Notes: generated from the sequence alone by a model not told the origin. Positions 17,143-26,699 are shown, numbered from the stretch's first letter. The stretch: DNA of 64,000 bases from Nostocales cyanobacterium Centralia_MAG_434 (GCA_021324415.1 JAJPJF010000355.1:29213-93212); one strand, 5' to 3'. Translations and numbers: made by a program.

Positions 17143-18249
17143 GTGGTTAAAAGCTTCAATAGTGTGTTTGGCAAGTCTAATAAAGGGGTTGGCATCGAAC
17201 TTGCGCCACAACGTGTAAATGTAGTGCAGCTACGTAAGCAGCGGCAAGGTCTGAAACTAGACGCTTTATCATCGGTGTCAGTTCCAGAAGGCGTTTTTAT
17301 CAACGGTCAAATTGCCGACCCTCCAACCATGGCGCAATTGATTCAAAAAGCGCTAGATGAAAGTAAAATCAAAGCTTTTCGGGTCGCTACTGCTGTACCT
17401 GGGCGAGATTCCATTATACGCCTCATACCAGTTCCAGCAGAGTTAGATGATAAGGAACTACGGGAGATGGTGCTAAACCATGAAGCAGGTTTGTACTTAC
17501 CCTATCCTCGTGAAGAAGCTGATGTAGATTATCAGAAACTTGGGTACTTTGTCGATGAAGACGGCATTGAAAAGGTACAGGTTCTTTTGGTAGCCACCCG
17601 TAAAGAAGTGACTGATACATATATAAGTACGTTTGAGCAAGCAGGATTGCAAATTGATGTCTTAGAGATTAACAGTTTCGCTCTCATTAGAACAATTCGC
17701 GATCAACTGCGGCAATTTGGACCTCAAGAAGCAGCAGTGTTGGTGAATATAGAATTCGACAGCACAGAAATTGCCATTGTTGTTAACGGAGTGCCCCAAT
17801 TTTCACGCACAGTTCCTATTGGGACATATCAAATGCAAACTGCTTTATCACGGGCAATGAGTCTACCTGCATCACGCGACATGGAACTTTTACAAGGAAT
17901 GTCCATTCCTGCAACTCCAATAGAAGGCGGAAAAACGGATGTCACTGAAAGCAATCCTGGCATGGCAGCAGTGATTAGGGTTTTGGGAGAACTCACAGAT
18001 GAACTGCGCCGTTCTATCGATTTTTACTTAAATCAGGCTCAGGATTTGGAAGTTGCACAAATTTTACTGGCGGGACCAGGAGGCGGACTAGGACAGCTTG
18101 ATGAATTTTTCACACAACGCTTGAGCTTACCAACCACTCAAGTAGATCCTGTAGCAGCACTGTCATTACAAGTAGACGAAGAAAAATATCCTTTGGTAGA
18201 ACGTTCTGGGTTGGGAATAGTTATAGGTTTGGGAATGAGGGAGGTGTGA
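17143..18249 (+). CDS. pilM: Type IV pilus assembly ATPase-fold protein PilM
   Basis: A 368-residue actin/FtsA-like protein that forms the cytoplasmic ring of the type IV pilus alignment complex and binds the N-terminus of PilN. Visible marks include GVGIELAPQRVNVVQL at the N-terminus (actin-like phosphate 1 region), VLVNIEFDSTEIAIV (phosphate 2) and the ILLAGPGGGLGQLDEF adenosine motif. The start is GTG. It is the first gene of pilM-pilN-pilO-pilQ and is divergent from the binding-protein gene. Confidence 0.92.
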   Translation: MVKSFNSVFGKSNKGVGIELAPQRVNVVQLRKQRQGLKLDALSSVSVPEGVFINGQIADPPTMAQLIQKALDESKIKAFRVATAVPGRDSIIRLIPVPAELDDKELREMVLNHEAGLYLPYPREEADVDYQKLGYFVDEDGIEKVQVLLVATRKEVTDTYISTFEQAGLQIDVLEINSFALIRTIRDQLRQFGPQEAAVLVNIEFDSTEIAIVVNGVPQFSRTVPIGTYQMQTALSRAMSLPASRDMELLQGMSIPATPIEGGKTDVTESNPGMAAVIRVLGELTDELRRSIDFYLNQAQDLEVAQILLAGPGGGLGQLDEFFTQRLSLPTTQVDPVAALSLQVDEEKYPLVERSGLGIVIGLGMREV

Positions 18250-18300
18250 GGAGTTAGGAATAGGGTGTGGGGTGTGGGGTGTGGGGTGTGGGGTATTGCG
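18248..18300. repeat. GTGTGGG tandem repeat between pilM and pilN
   Basis: Four or more tandem GGGGTGT units (18262-18293), preceded by AGGAGTTAGGA and followed by TATTGCGTCTCTACAGAACAG, the tail that also ends other repeat clusters (22760, 26710). It separates pilM from pilN by 110 bp. Confidence 0.75.
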
Positions 18301-18359
18301 TCTCTACAGAACAGTTAGGTAGATAACTAACAGTAAATAACTAACAGTAAATAAATAAA

Positions 18360-19133
18360 ATGTACAGTTTAGATATTAATTTTCTGAAGGACCGTCCAGG
18401 GTATCAGCAAAGTTCTAAGAAGAAGAATAAAATTACCTTTCCATCGGGTGGTAATCTTACGCCAGTCTATTTGGGAGTTGGTCTTGGTGTGTTTTTTCCT
18501 GTATTTACAGGATTGAGTTTGTGGTTGTTGCAAGCGAAAAATGCTGAATTGGAGCAGAACATAACACAACTGGAGCAGCAAAAACAGCAGTTAGATCAAC
18601 AAATAGGCAACATTAACAAAATCAAGGAAGAAATTAACACAATTAAGGGGGAAACACGGGTTTTAGTCACAGTGTTTGACCAGATTCGTCCTTGGTCAGC
18701 TATGTTGCAAGATTTGCGCGATCGCATCCCAGTGACCGTGCAAATTGACCAAATTAAACAAATAGCACCAACTGTGCCACAGAAGGGTCAACCATCACCA
18801 AACCCGGCTGGAGGTCTTGAGCTTACTGGGTTTGCTCACTCTTTTAACGACGTCAATGATTTTGTACTAACTCTACAAAAGTCTTCTTTCTTAAAGCCTA
18901 CAGAGACGAAAATCATAACAGCAGAGTTAGTGGATGCACCAATCCCTAAAGGTGCAGCCTCACAAACAGCAGGTGTACCAATTAAACCACCTCAAATAGT
19001 TAAATACACCATCCAATCTAGTATGAGTGATGTTCCTGCTTCAGAATTGATTCGGGAATTGGAGCAAAAAGGCACAGTAGGACTCGTGGCTCGAATTCGT
19101 AGTCTGCAACAAATAGGAGTCATTCAAAAATGA
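18360..19133 (+). CDS. pilN: Type IV pilus assembly protein PilN
   Basis: A 257-residue bitopic inner-membrane protein. The start MYSLDINFLKDRP is the conserved short cytoplasmic tail that docks on PilM. One membrane helix (about residues 37-57) is followed by a coiled coil (residues 60-95) and a periplasmic ferredoxin-like domain. It overlaps pilO by 4 bp, consistent with translational coupling and a PilN-PilO heterodimer. Confidence 0.9.
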   Translation: MYSLDINFLKDRPGYQQSSKKKNKITFPSGGNLTPVYLGVGLGVFFPVFTGLSLWLLQAKNAELEQNITQLEQQKQQLDQQIGNINKIKEEINTIKGETRVLVTVFDQIRPWSAMLQDLRDRIPVTVQIDQIKQIAPTVPQKGQPSPNPAGGLELTGFAHSFNDVNDFVLTLQKSSFLKPTETKIITAELVDAPIPKGAASQTAGVPIKPPQIVKYTIQSSMSDVPASELIRELEQKGTVGLVARIRSLQQIGVIQK

Positions 19134-19894
19134 CGCTGAGTGAAGATTTAAATATTGTTGAGCAAGATGGGGATCTTGAAGCTGTTTCCCCAGCTTATCC
19201 GGTGGTCTTCGGCATTACCCTCACACCAACAGTCATAGGCATTTTAGTTGGCGTGCTGGGACTCATCGGAGCCAGTTATATGCTGCTTAACCTAATCGTG
19301 CCCGCTTGGGAGACTTATCAGCAGCAACAGGGAAAACAAAACGATCTACAAGGGCAAATTGAGCAAAAAAAAGCAAGCATCAGACAAATCGACAAAGTCA
19401 AAGAGGATCTGGCACTTTCCAAACGGCAAAAGCTTGAAGTATTAGCTTTGTTTGCAAATGAAAATACCTTGGATACATTGCTACTAGATATAAATCGTTT
19501 AGTTGAGTCTAGCAATGCTCAACTCCCCGCTAATGCAGTGAGAGCCGAACTTAAAAAGTTTGTGCCAGCTGTAGACAAAGCTGAAGTTATTAACGACGGA
19601 AGCTTAGGAACACAAATTAATGGCAAGTTAAAACGCCGTACCATCAGCGTTGAACTGCAAGGAACCTATGAACAAACCCAGTCAATTCTCCGTAATATCG
19701 AGCGTCTACAACCTTTATTAATAGTTAAAGATTATCAATCCACTTTAGTATCAGAACCCCCCGCTCAACCAGGCAAAACCCTTCCCCGCGTTGGACCAGC
19801 ACCAATCACCACATCCTTCCAGTTACAAGCATTAATCCCCCTCAGCCCAGAAGAATTAGCAGCCGCAGCCAAAGCAGAAAAACCGAAGAAGTAA
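19130..19894 (+). CDS. pilO: Type IV pilus assembly protein PilO
   Basis: A 254-residue bitopic membrane protein: cytoplasmic tail, one membrane helix (about residues 28-50), coiled coil (55-100), and a periplasmic ferredoxin-like domain. It pairs with PilN and links the PilM ring to the secretin. It ends in a basic lysine-rich tail. No pilP gene follows, as is usual in cyanobacteria. Repeats and a 500-bp leader separate it from pilQ. Confidence 0.9.
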   Translation: MTLSEDLNIVEQDGDLEAVSPAYPVVFGITLTPTVIGILVGVLGLIGASYMLLNLIVPAWETYQQQQGKQNDLQGQIEQKKASIRQIDKVKEDLALSKRQKLEVLALFANENTLDTLLLDINRLVESSNAQLPANAVRAELKKFVPAVDKAEVINDGSLGTQINGKLKRRTISVELQGTYEQTQSILRNIERLQPLLIVKDYQSTLVSEPPAQPGKTLPRVGPAPITTSFQLQALIPLSPEELAAAAKAEKPKK

Positions 19895-19924
19895 GTAGGT
19901 TCGGTCAGAAAAACGATTGTTTGT

Positions 19925-20100
19925 TAAGGTTGGGCATGGGGCATGGGGAGTTAAGAGTCTCCCTTGTCCACGCCAGTCGCCTCAAGTCGGGAGACCCGCC
20001 CACGGCGCTGGCTCCCCTTGTCCCCCTTGTCCTCCTTGTCCTCCTTGTCCCCCCTGTCCCCCTTGTCCCCCCTGCTCCCTTTTCTTGTCCAAATTTAAGA
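19925..20100. repeat. Composite hairpin repeat plus CTTGTCCCC array between pilO and pilQ
   Basis: GGGCATGGGGCATGGGG units, then a divergent core copy (19966-20015, GTCCACGCCAGTCGCC to GGCGCTGGCTCC), then about nine CTTGTCCCC / CTTGTCCTC units to 20085. Confidence 0.85.
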
Positions 20101-20232
20101 ACTTTACAATTCAAACTTGTTACCTAAGCAAAATTTCTGGGAACTATACAAACGTATCTTTAAAGATTTATAGGTTGACCAAGGCAAAATCTAAAAACCA
20201 AACCCATTTTTAATACCCTCTCGCCAGAGATT

Positions 20233-20260
20233 AGAGAGACGTTATATGCAACGTCTCTCT
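20233..20260. repeat. Palindrome upstream of pilQ
   Basis: Arms AGAGAGACGTT / AACGTCTCTCT around a short loop. It resembles the 29-bp palindrome family at 25941, 31077 and 38286 and may also act as a transcript hairpin in the pilO-pilQ gap. Confidence 0.6.
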
Positions 20261-20424
20261 AGGGGCTATACAAACTTGGAATTTCACTTGCTTGTAGAAA
20301 TTTATACAATTAGCCTCACTATCATACACAGAATACCACACTCAAGGACGCCAGGGGTATTCAATCAAATCAAAACACCATAACTAACAACCAATAATCA
20401 ACCAATAAATGTGAGGAATGAACT

Positions 20425-22728
20425 GTGAAACAGTTTCACGGTAATAGTTTAATATTGGGTGCCACTACAATGATTGTGTTAGCTGCTCAACCTGTGTGGG
20501 CGCAAAAGACTCAAATCACTAATGTGCAGTTAAATCCTGTTGATGGTGGAATCAATATTGTTTTGAAAACTGCTAGCGGCGATCGCCCCCAAGTTTTTAC
20601 GACAAAAAGAGGTAACGCCTCAGTCGTAGATATTATGAATACTCAACTACGTTTATCGAAAGGCAAGAGTTTCCTGCAAAACAATCCTGCGCCGGGAATT
20701 GCCTCAGTAGAAGTCACCCAGCTCGATACTAATAGCATCCGGGTAGTAGTCACTGGCACTAACAACGCCCCTAACACTCAACCTGTGGTACGGAAGCAAG
20801 ACGGACTTACCCTCAGCTTTACCTCAACTGCAGTAGGTCAAATACCTGCGCCACAGTCATCACAGCCGATGACAAGCAATATGCCCACTCCACAGGCTTC
20901 CACTCCATCTCAACCAATCCAAAAACCAGATGTTCTCGTTCCTAATCCGCAAGTTACTATTGATGGAAAATCAGCATCAGCCGCTGGACCTGGTCAACCT
21001 ATCACCCCAGCACCGCCTTTCTTACCTAGAGCTGTTGCTCCTCCAGTAGGCGATATTGCAATCTCAAATCTTGATGCCTCACCAACAACAATTGATCTAG
21101 GAACTCAAGAACGTGTTCCTCGCCTTGTATTAAGAGATGCGCCAGTACGCGAGGTTCTATCACTACTTGCCCGCGCCGCCGGTCTGAACTTGGCTTATGC
21201 AGGAGGAGGAAAAGCAGCTGGAGGACAATCTTCTCAAGGGCAAGGGCAAAGTCAAGGTCAAGGGGCTACAGGTGATGGACCAACAATCTCTTTAGATATA
21301 GAAAATGAACCAGTGCAAGATGTCTTTAACTATGTTTTGCGCCTAAGTGGTTTAGAAGCTAATCGCAGTGGACGAACGATTTTCGTTGGAGCTAATTTGC
21401 CCAACGCCACTCGCGATACAGTAATGCGTAACCTGCGACTGAATCAAGTAACAGTAGGAGTAGCTCTAAACTTTTTAGTTAGTATGGGGGCAGAAAGTGC
21501 TGTTAGCCGTGAACGACAAGTTACCAGTGTTAATGCTGTCCCTGTAGGTAATGCTGCTAGCGCCGTCACTCAAACTCAGACGACGACAGAAACCAGAGTT
21601 GAAACTCAACGTGTTGATTTTACAGATTCAACTCCCTTACTGAGAGGTTTACAAGCATTAGGAGATGAGCGAACTAATTCTATCACCTTGATTGGTAGTC
21701 CTAGACTAGTTGAGCTAGCAATGGCTCAACTCACTCAACTGGACATTCGTCGTCGGCAAGTTGCAGTAAATGTAAAGATTGTTGATGTTAACCTTTCGGC
21801 AACTCAAGACTTCAGCAGCAGCTTTTCCTTCGGTATTGGCAACAATTACTTTGTCAATGATGGCGGTGCTGCAACTCTCAATTTTGGAGGCTCCAGACCA
21901 GCGACTGGTACTGAAGCTCAAAACAGTGTGACCAGTACACCAGTTATCAAGAATCCAGATCAATCAAGTCCAGTATTTCTGAACCAAAATGGACAATCAG
22001 CTAAAGCGTCTGTCAGTTCAAATGCATTAGCAACGGGTATAACAGCAGTAAGTGGAACTTCAACCACCTTTTCGGCAGCATCCTTATATCAGTTTCCCAA
22101 ACGGTTACTGACTAGTTTGCAAGCCCAAGTACAAAATGGCAATGCCAAGATTTTGACTGACCCGACATTAATTGTACAAGAAGGTCAGCAAGCTCTTGTT
22201 AATCTAACTCAGGAAGTGGTGGGAAATATAAAACTTTTAGTAACTGACACTTCTGGAGGCTCCAGAACAGATAGACAAATTGATAAACAACAAGTTGGCT
22301 TAACCTTAAATGTAAAAATTGAGCGGATTGATGACAATGGTTTTGTTTCCTTATCGGTTGCCCCTACTGTTAGTTCACCTGGAGGAACACAAGATACAGG
22401 AAATGGACAAATCACTCTAGTTTCTCAGCGATCTCTGACTTCTGGTGTGATTCGTCTACGAGATGGTCAAACTCTAATTATCAGTGGTATCATTCAAGAC
22501 ACTGATAAATCAACTATCTCTAAAATACCTATCCTTGGTGACATTCCGCTCCTGGGTTCACTGTTTAGAAAAACAAACAGGCAAAATCAGCGTCAAGAAG
22601 TGATTGTGTTGCTGACACCCCAGATTCTAGATGATTCAGAGCACTCCTCCTTTGGCTATAATTACAACCCCAGCCCCGAAGTACGGCGATTGTTAGAGCG
22701 TCGTGGCTTGCAGATTCCAGCGAAATAG
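20425..22728 (+). CDS. pilQ: Type IV pilus secretin PilQ
   Basis: A 767-residue outer-membrane secretin, the channel for the pilus fibre and for DNA uptake. A signal peptide ends near residue 26 (QPVWAQ). An AMIN domain follows (about 30-140), then a proline/glutamine-rich linker, secretin N-domains (about 230-460, with a Gly/Gln-rich loop GGQSSQGQGQSQGQG) and the beta-barrel secretin domain (about 500-750), including the VGLTLNVKI and IPILGDIPLLGSLF motifs. The start is GTG with a GAGGAATGA ribosome-binding region. It is the last gene of the pilMNO-Q cluster and encodes the outer part of the same machine. Confidence 0.95.
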   Translation: MKQFHGNSLILGATTMIVLAAQPVWAQKTQITNVQLNPVDGGINIVLKTASGDRPQVFTTKRGNASVVDIMNTQLRLSKGKSFLQNNPAPGIASVEVTQLDTNSIRVVVTGTNNAPNTQPVVRKQDGLTLSFTSTAVGQIPAPQSSQPMTSNMPTPQASTPSQPIQKPDVLVPNPQVTIDGKSASAAGPGQPITPAPPFLPRAVAPPVGDIAISNLDASPTTIDLGTQERVPRLVLRDAPVREVLSLLARAAGLNLAYAGGGKAAGGQSSQGQGQSQGQGATGDGPTISLDIENEPVQDVFNYVLRLSGLEANRSGRTIFVGANLPNATRDTVMRNLRLNQVTVGVALNFLVSMGAESAVSRERQVTSVNAVPVGNAASAVTQTQTTTETRVETQRVDFTDSTPLLRGLQALGDERTNSITLIGSPRLVELAMAQLTQLDIRRRQVAVNVKIVDVNLSATQDFSSSFSFGIGNNYFVNDGGAATLNFGGSRPATGTEAQNSVTSTPVIKNPDQSSPVFLNQNGQSAKASVSSNALATGITAVSGTSTTFSAASLYQFPKRLLTSLQAQVQNGNAKILTDPTLIVQEGQQALVNLTQEVVGNIKLLVTDTSGGSRTDRQIDKQQVGLTLNVKIERIDDNGFVSLSVAPTVSSPGGTQDTGNGQITLVSQRSLTSGVIRLRDGQTLIISGIIQDTDKSTISKIPILGDIPLLGSLFRKTNRQNQRQEVIVLLTPQILDDSEHSSFGYNYNPSPEVRRLLERRGLQIPAK

Positions 22729-23037
22729 GGAATGGGGAGTAGGGAGTAGGGGTGCAAGGCATTGCGCCAATACAGAACAGGATTTAGAAGTCAGAAGTGA
22801 GGAAAAGTAACATTCCAAAAAATTCTGGATACAATCTTCCTTGTCCCCCTTGTCCACGCCAGTTGCTCCACTTGGGGAGACCCCTGCGTACCCGTCACTG
22901 GCTCCCCTTGTCCCCCTTGTCCTCCTTGTCCCCCTTGTCCTCCTTGTCCCCCTTGTCCTCCTTGTCCCCCTTGTCCTCCTTGTCCCCCTTGTCCTCCTTG
23001 TCCTCCTTGTCCCCACTCCCCACTCCCCACTCCCCAT
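22729..23037. repeat. Composite hairpin repeat with a long CTTGTCC array
   Basis: A GGGGTGCAAGGCATTGCGCC motif (22750-22770), then the core copy (22852-22905), then 12 or so alternating TTGTCCCCC / TTGTCCTCC 9-bp units (22906-23012) and CCCACTC heptads. The array is the longest perfect one in the window. Both strands happen to be open, which gives spurious Gly-Gln-Gly or Leu-Val reading frames. Confidence 0.9.
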
Positions 23038-23352
23038 ATGCTCACATTCGTCGTCCTCACCAACACACTCATATCCCTCACACTTCTCTACATTGCTTGG
23101 CGACTACGAAAAATAAAGCAGAGAGTGGCAAGAATAGCTGATTTCTTCACTGCTGCTGAAAAGAGAACTCATCTGCTGTTACTTCAGGCACCTCAAACAC
23201 TTTCTGAAGGTCAGCAGAATATTTATCAATTACGTCAGAGACACCAACTGCTCAAACTACAAATTCAACAAGTACGCCAGGTTTTTAGTTTGCTGGTTAT
23301 GGGACAGAGGGTCTGGCTGCGCTATTTTTATCGATTAGGTGTAAAGCGGTGA
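23038..23352 (+). CDS. Small membrane-anchored protein of unknown function
   Basis: 104 residues with one N-terminal membrane helix (about 3-22), then a basic amphipathic helical region (RLRKIKQRVARIADFF, then QLRQRHQLLKLQIQQ). I do not recognise a named family. The ATG lies directly at the end of the upstream tandem array. It is followed, after a 190-bp gap, by two other small membrane/coiled-coil genes on the same strand. Confidence 0.65.
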   Translation: MLTFVVLTNTLISLTLLYIAWRLRKIKQRVARIADFFTAAEKRTHLLLLQAPQTLSEGQQNIYQLRQRHQLLKLQIQQVRQVFSLLVMGQRVWLRYFYRLGVKR

Positions 23353-23543
23353 ACGTAGAGACGGCATTTCTTAAAAGAAGCCGTAATAATGTCACTAAAT
23401 CATGTTAAATCTATAACAGCAAAAAAATAGAGGTAGCTTGCATCGCCGACATATTGTCACAATAAATAAAAAAGTAAATATTGCTTGAAACTTGCAAGGT
23501 ATGAAAACCTGCATAAAATGGGTGTAAGGAGAGAAACACAAAC

Positions 23544-23924
23544 ATGTCTAACAACCGTTCTGGGGTATTTTTTGGCGGTTTGATGCTAGGGGCTACTCTC
23601 GGTACCTTGACCGGATTGCTTATAGCTCCGCGTTCTGGACGCGAAACACGCCGTCTGTTGAAAAAATCAGCCGATGCTTTACCGGAATTGGCAGAGGATT
23701 TATCAACGAGTGTCCAGATTCAAGCAGACCGTCTCTCTGCAGGTGCATTGAAAAGCTGGGATGAGACTTTAGATAGATTGCGTGAGGCGATCGCAGCTGG
23801 TGTTGAAGCCAGCCTGCGGGAAAGGCAAGCATTGAAGCGCCAAAACTCTGTAAATACAAGCGATACAGATTCTCAGGGAACAGAACGCTCAGATGCTTCT
23901 GTTCTTCAGCATCTAGACAACTGA
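23544..23924 (+). CDS. YtxH domain protein
   Basis: 126 residues. The N-terminus GVFFGGLMLGATLGTLTGLL IAPRSG is the glycine-rich membrane helix followed by the APxSGxETR motif (APRSGRETRRLLKKSA) of the YtxH (gas-vesicle-like) family. A helical soluble tail follows. The role is unknown, and such proteins are often linked to stress or the cell envelope. It has a good GGAGAGAAAC ribosome-binding site and precedes another membrane coiled-coil gene by 16 bp, suggesting an operon. Confidence 0.8.
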   Translation: MSNNRSGVFFGGLMLGATLGTLTGLLIAPRSGRETRRLLKKSADALPELAEDLSTSVQIQADRLSAGALKSWDETLDRLREAIAAGVEASLRERQALKRQNSVNTSDTDSQGTERSDASVLQHLDN

Positions 23925-23940
23925 AGTAGATGATATAACC

Positions 23941-24528
23941 GTGAGCAACCCCCTGTTTTGGCTAGGAATATCAATTCTCCTAGTTTCCGCCAGTTTGACT
24001 GCTGTCTTAGTGGTGGCTATACCGGCTTTGCAGGAGTTATCACGAGCTTCTCGGAGTGCGGAAAAGTTATTTGACACACTTTCACGAGAGTTACCACCTA
24101 CTCTCGATGCTATTCGTATGACGAGTTTAGAAATCACTGACTTAACTGACGATGTTAGCGAAGGTGTCAGAAGTGCGAGTCAAGTTGTTAAACAAGTTGA
24201 TCAAAGCCTAGAGAGTGCCAAAAAACAAGCACAAAGCTTTCAAATAGGAACACGTAGCTTGGTTGTTGGTGTGAAAGCTGCGTGGAAGAGCTTTACATAT
24301 CAAAAATCTTCAAAGCGAAAAGTAGATCGTTTGCCATCACCGCAAAAAGGGACACTTACATTGCGAGACCGAGAAGCCCAAAGGCAAGAGAATCGTCGCA
24401 CAACAGGTGAATATTACAACAACGACAACCATAATGACGGTGCTGGAAAGTGGGGAAGTCGTTTTGAAGAGCAAGATTTGTATCACCAACCCACAGTAAC
24501 TGAAGATTGGTCTGATCAAGATGATTGA
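23941..24528 (+). CDS. DUF948-like membrane coiled-coil protein
   Basis: 195 residues with one N-terminal membrane helix (about 5-27) and a long helical segment (about 30-105) rich in small and acidic residues, resembling DUF948 or methyl-accepting-protein-like stalks. A charged, disordered C-terminus contains a His/Asn/Asp-rich patch. The start is GTG, 16 bp after the YtxH gene, so the two are probably co-expressed. No enzymatic motif is seen. The last codons overlap the tail of an Uma2 pseudogene on the other strand. Confidence 0.7.
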   Translation: MSNPLFWLGISILLVSASLTAVLVVAIPALQELSRASRSAEKLFDTLSRELPPTLDAIRMTSLEITDLTDDVSEGVRSASQVVKQVDQSLESAKKQAQSFQIGTRSLVVGVKAAWKSFTYQKSSKRKVDRLPSPQKGTLTLRDREAQRQENRRTTGEYYNNDNHNDGAGKWGSRFEEQDLYHQPTVTEDWSDQDD

Positions 24529-24850
24529 CTCAGTTGCTTTCTAACCCAATTTCTAAAAGCTCTCATGGCTGGACTAGCACCAGTGATTTTGCTCTGCTCA
24601 ACATATTGAGACATGACCTCGATGATCGGTAGGTTAGGAAACGGGGGGCTAACTTGAGACTCTAAATACCTACCTTCATGCAAGACATAAATTTGCAGTT
24701 CACTGTTTTTGAAGAGCCAGATCTCTGAAACTCCTAATTTTTCATAATGCTACTCTGGTTGCACGGTGCTCCCCTAACTCTGCCAAAATCGCTTCAAACT
24801 TTTGCCAGCTAATATCATTCAGCAGTAACCTCTGCTCTGGCGGAATGCTT
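24516..24850 (-). pseudogene. Uma2 family (DUF820) restriction-like nuclease, internally deleted
   Basis: The minus strand encodes an N-terminal Uma2 fragment (IPPEQRLLLNDISWQKFEAI, then LAELGEHRATRVAL and stop) followed almost at once, in another frame, by the C-terminal part (YEKLGVSEIWLFKNSELQI to MRAFRNWVRKQL). The middle of the domain, which holds the nuclease residues, is missing. Uma2 genes are abundant in filamentous cyanobacteria. This one is clearly dead. No start-to-stop frame remains. Confidence 0.8.
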
Positions 24851-25108
24851 AATTATTGCAACTGCAACACAACCATTTGAACTATGCCAATTTGAAACGA
24901 ATAAATGGATTATGAGAAACTTTAGTTGTCATGATTTGACTTAATAGGAATATAGCTTAGCATAAATAAAACAGATATTCGTCTCACAAAGGACACTTTG
25001 ACCAGATGTATTAGATTAGATTAAAGTTAAAAAGTGTTAAGAAGTGTCATTTTTCTAGTACTCTCTTAAAACAACTTGTTGACTTTTACTGTTAAGATTC
25101 GTATAAAA

Positions 25109-25921
25109 ATGTCCATGCAGCATTGTTTTTGGCGACGCATTCTGGCATTTATCGCAGTATTTTTCTTAGCTGGGTCGATTTGGATGATATGTCCTTCCAG
25201 CAGCTATGCTTACGACAATCCTGAATTACTACCCAAAACCCCAACCCCTGTGGTAGATTTAGCCAAATCGCTTACGACTGTTCAAGAAGCAAACCTTGTT
25301 AAAGAGTTAAATCAGTTTGAAGCTGACACTGGGTGGAAGTTAAGGGTATTAACTCAGTACGATCGCACTCCAGGTAGAGCCGTCATCAATTTTTGGGGTT
25401 TGGATGATAAAAGTGTTCTGCTTGTTGCTGATTCACGAGGTGGTAACATTCTAAGCTTCAGCGTAGGTGATGCAGTTTACGAGTTGCTACCACGCACATT
25501 CTGGATAGAACTGCAAACTCGCTTTGGGAATTTGTACTTTGTACGAGAACAGGGTGAAGATCAAGCCATCCTCAACGCCATGGAAACGGTCAAAAACTGT
25601 TTAAGTCAAGGTGGTTGCCAAGTTGTTCCTGGACTTCCACGAGAGCAGTGGATTCTCACCCTGATTACTTCCGTACTTGGTGGTATAATTTGTGGCTTTG
25701 CAGCTCAACCACGCCGTCAAGGACAAATCATCGCTTGGCAATGGGCTTTGATTTTTTCTCCATTGTGGGGAATTTTATTTATTGCCTTCGGTATTGGTCC
25801 AGTCGTCACACGCACCCAGGATTTCCTTCCTTTATTTCGCAATATCGTAGGTTTCCTGATTGGTGTTTTAGTTGCCTATTTGTCTCCTGTTTTTAGTCAA
25901 TCTTCTACTTCGGAAACTTAA
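25109..25921 (+). CDS. psb32: TPM domain protein, Psb32-like
   Basis: About 270 residues: a signal peptide ending near SSSYAYD, a TPM domain (VVDLAKSLTTVQEANLVKEL through the GRAVINFWGLDDKSVLLVAD core), and two to three C-terminal membrane helices separated by a basic loop (QPRRQGQ). This is the layout of Psb32/TLP18.3-type thylakoid proteins associated with PSII repair. An upstream TTG at 25076 would add 11 residues, but the ATG at 25109 gives a more typical signal peptide. Psb32 itself is inferred from the domain and organism. Confidence 0.7.
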   Translation: MSMQHCFWRRILAFIAVFFLAGSIWMICPSSSYAYDNPELLPKTPTPVVDLAKSLTTVQEANLVKELNQFEADTGWKLRVLTQYDRTPGRAVINFWGLDDKSVLLVADSRGGNILSFSVGDAVYELLPRTFWIELQTRFGNLYFVREQGEDQAILNAMETVKNCLSQGGCQVVPGLPREQWILTLITSVLGGIICGFAAQPRRQGQIIAWQWALIFSPLWGILFIAFGIGPVVTRTQDFLPLFRNIVGFLIGVLVAYLSPVFSQSSTSET

Positions 25922-25940
25922 GATTATAGTTCACGATTGC

Positions 25941-25969
25941 GTAGAGACGTAGCAATGCTACGTCTCTAC
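25941..25969. repeat. 29-bp palindrome, copy 1
   Basis: Perfect arms GTAGAGACGTAGCA and the reverse complement around a single A. Close copies are at 31077-31105 and 38286-38314. It lies 20 bp after the TPM-protein gene and may double as a transcript hairpin. Confidence 0.85.
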
Positions 25970-26069
25970 ATGCGCGGATTTTTTTACTAATGATCTTGAA
26001 CTGAAGGATGAATCTAGACTCCCAATCTTCTGATAAGCTGAAGGCTAATAGCTAAAAGCTGGAACAGCA

Positions 26070-26699
26070 ATGGAATGGCACGTAACTGACGCTCAAAGTT
26101 TGGCAATTATTGATCGTGAAGTTGGCGAGCATGTCTTTTCGCCTGCAGAGTATGAGATTGTTCGGCGGGTGATTTATGCCACATCTGACTTTGAATATAA
26201 ATCCTTGATTCGGTTTTCAGAACATGCTTTACAAGCTGCGGCAGCTGCTTTAGCATCACGTACTACCATTGTTGTAGATGTACCGATGGTACAAGTAGGT
26301 ATTGCTCAAGTTGTTCAAAACACCTTTGCCAATGCAGTGTACTGTGGCATGGAGACACCAACGCGACCACAAAAAGAAAAAACTCACGTAGCGTGGGGAA
26401 TTGAAACTTTAGCTAAACGATATCCAGAGGGTATATTTGTGATTGGTCAGGCGCAAACTGCGCTGACGACACTTGTTGATTTAATTGAGGCAGAAGAAAT
26501 AAAACCAGCCTTGGTCATCGCTACACCAGCTGGTTTCTTGCATATCGATGCAGACAAAGAACGCCTACGAGACTCTCTTGTCCCCAACATCACAATTGAC
26601 AGTCCTAAAGGTAATGCGGTAGTAGCAGCGGCAATTGTTGATGGACTAGTAGATTTGGCTTGGTTGGCGTTTGGGGAAGAACGAGGAGTTAGGAGTTAG
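26070..26699 (+). CDS. cobH: Precorrin-8X methylmutase
   Basis: A 209-residue CobH/CbiC enzyme that moves the methyl group from C-11 to C-12 of precorrin-8X, giving hydrogenobyrinate (or the cobalt equivalent), in cobalamin synthesis. Family features are YATSDFEYKSLIRFSEHAL with the active-site histidine, VVDVPMVQVGI and the GNAVVAAAIVDGL end. It stands alone, with no other cobalamin genes in the window. The last residues (ERGVRS) come from GAGGAGTTAGGAGTTAGG repeat sequence, another repeat-extended C-terminus. Confidence 0.93.
   Translation: MEWHVTDAQSLAIIDREVGEHVFSPAEYEIVRRVIYATSDFEYKSLIRFSEHALQAAAAALASRTTIVVDVPMVQVGIAQVVQNTFANAVYCGMETPTRPQKEKTHVAWGIETLAKRYPEGIFVIGQAQTALTTLVDLIEAEEIKPALVIATPAGFLHIDADKERLRDSLVPNITIDSPKGNAVVAAAIVDGLVDLAWLAFGEERGVRS

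Noticed and set aside
22906..23012. Possible CRISPR array in the CTTGTCC region
   Set aside because: The units are 9 bp, directly adjacent and without unique spacers. No cas gene is in the window.
22693..23141. Long frames on both strands rich in Gly-Gln-Gly, Arg-Arg-Thr or Leu-Val-Pro
   Set aside because: They are read-through of the 9-bp TTGTCCCCC/TTGTCCTCC array, which is open in several frames on both strands. There is no start context and no protein-like composition.
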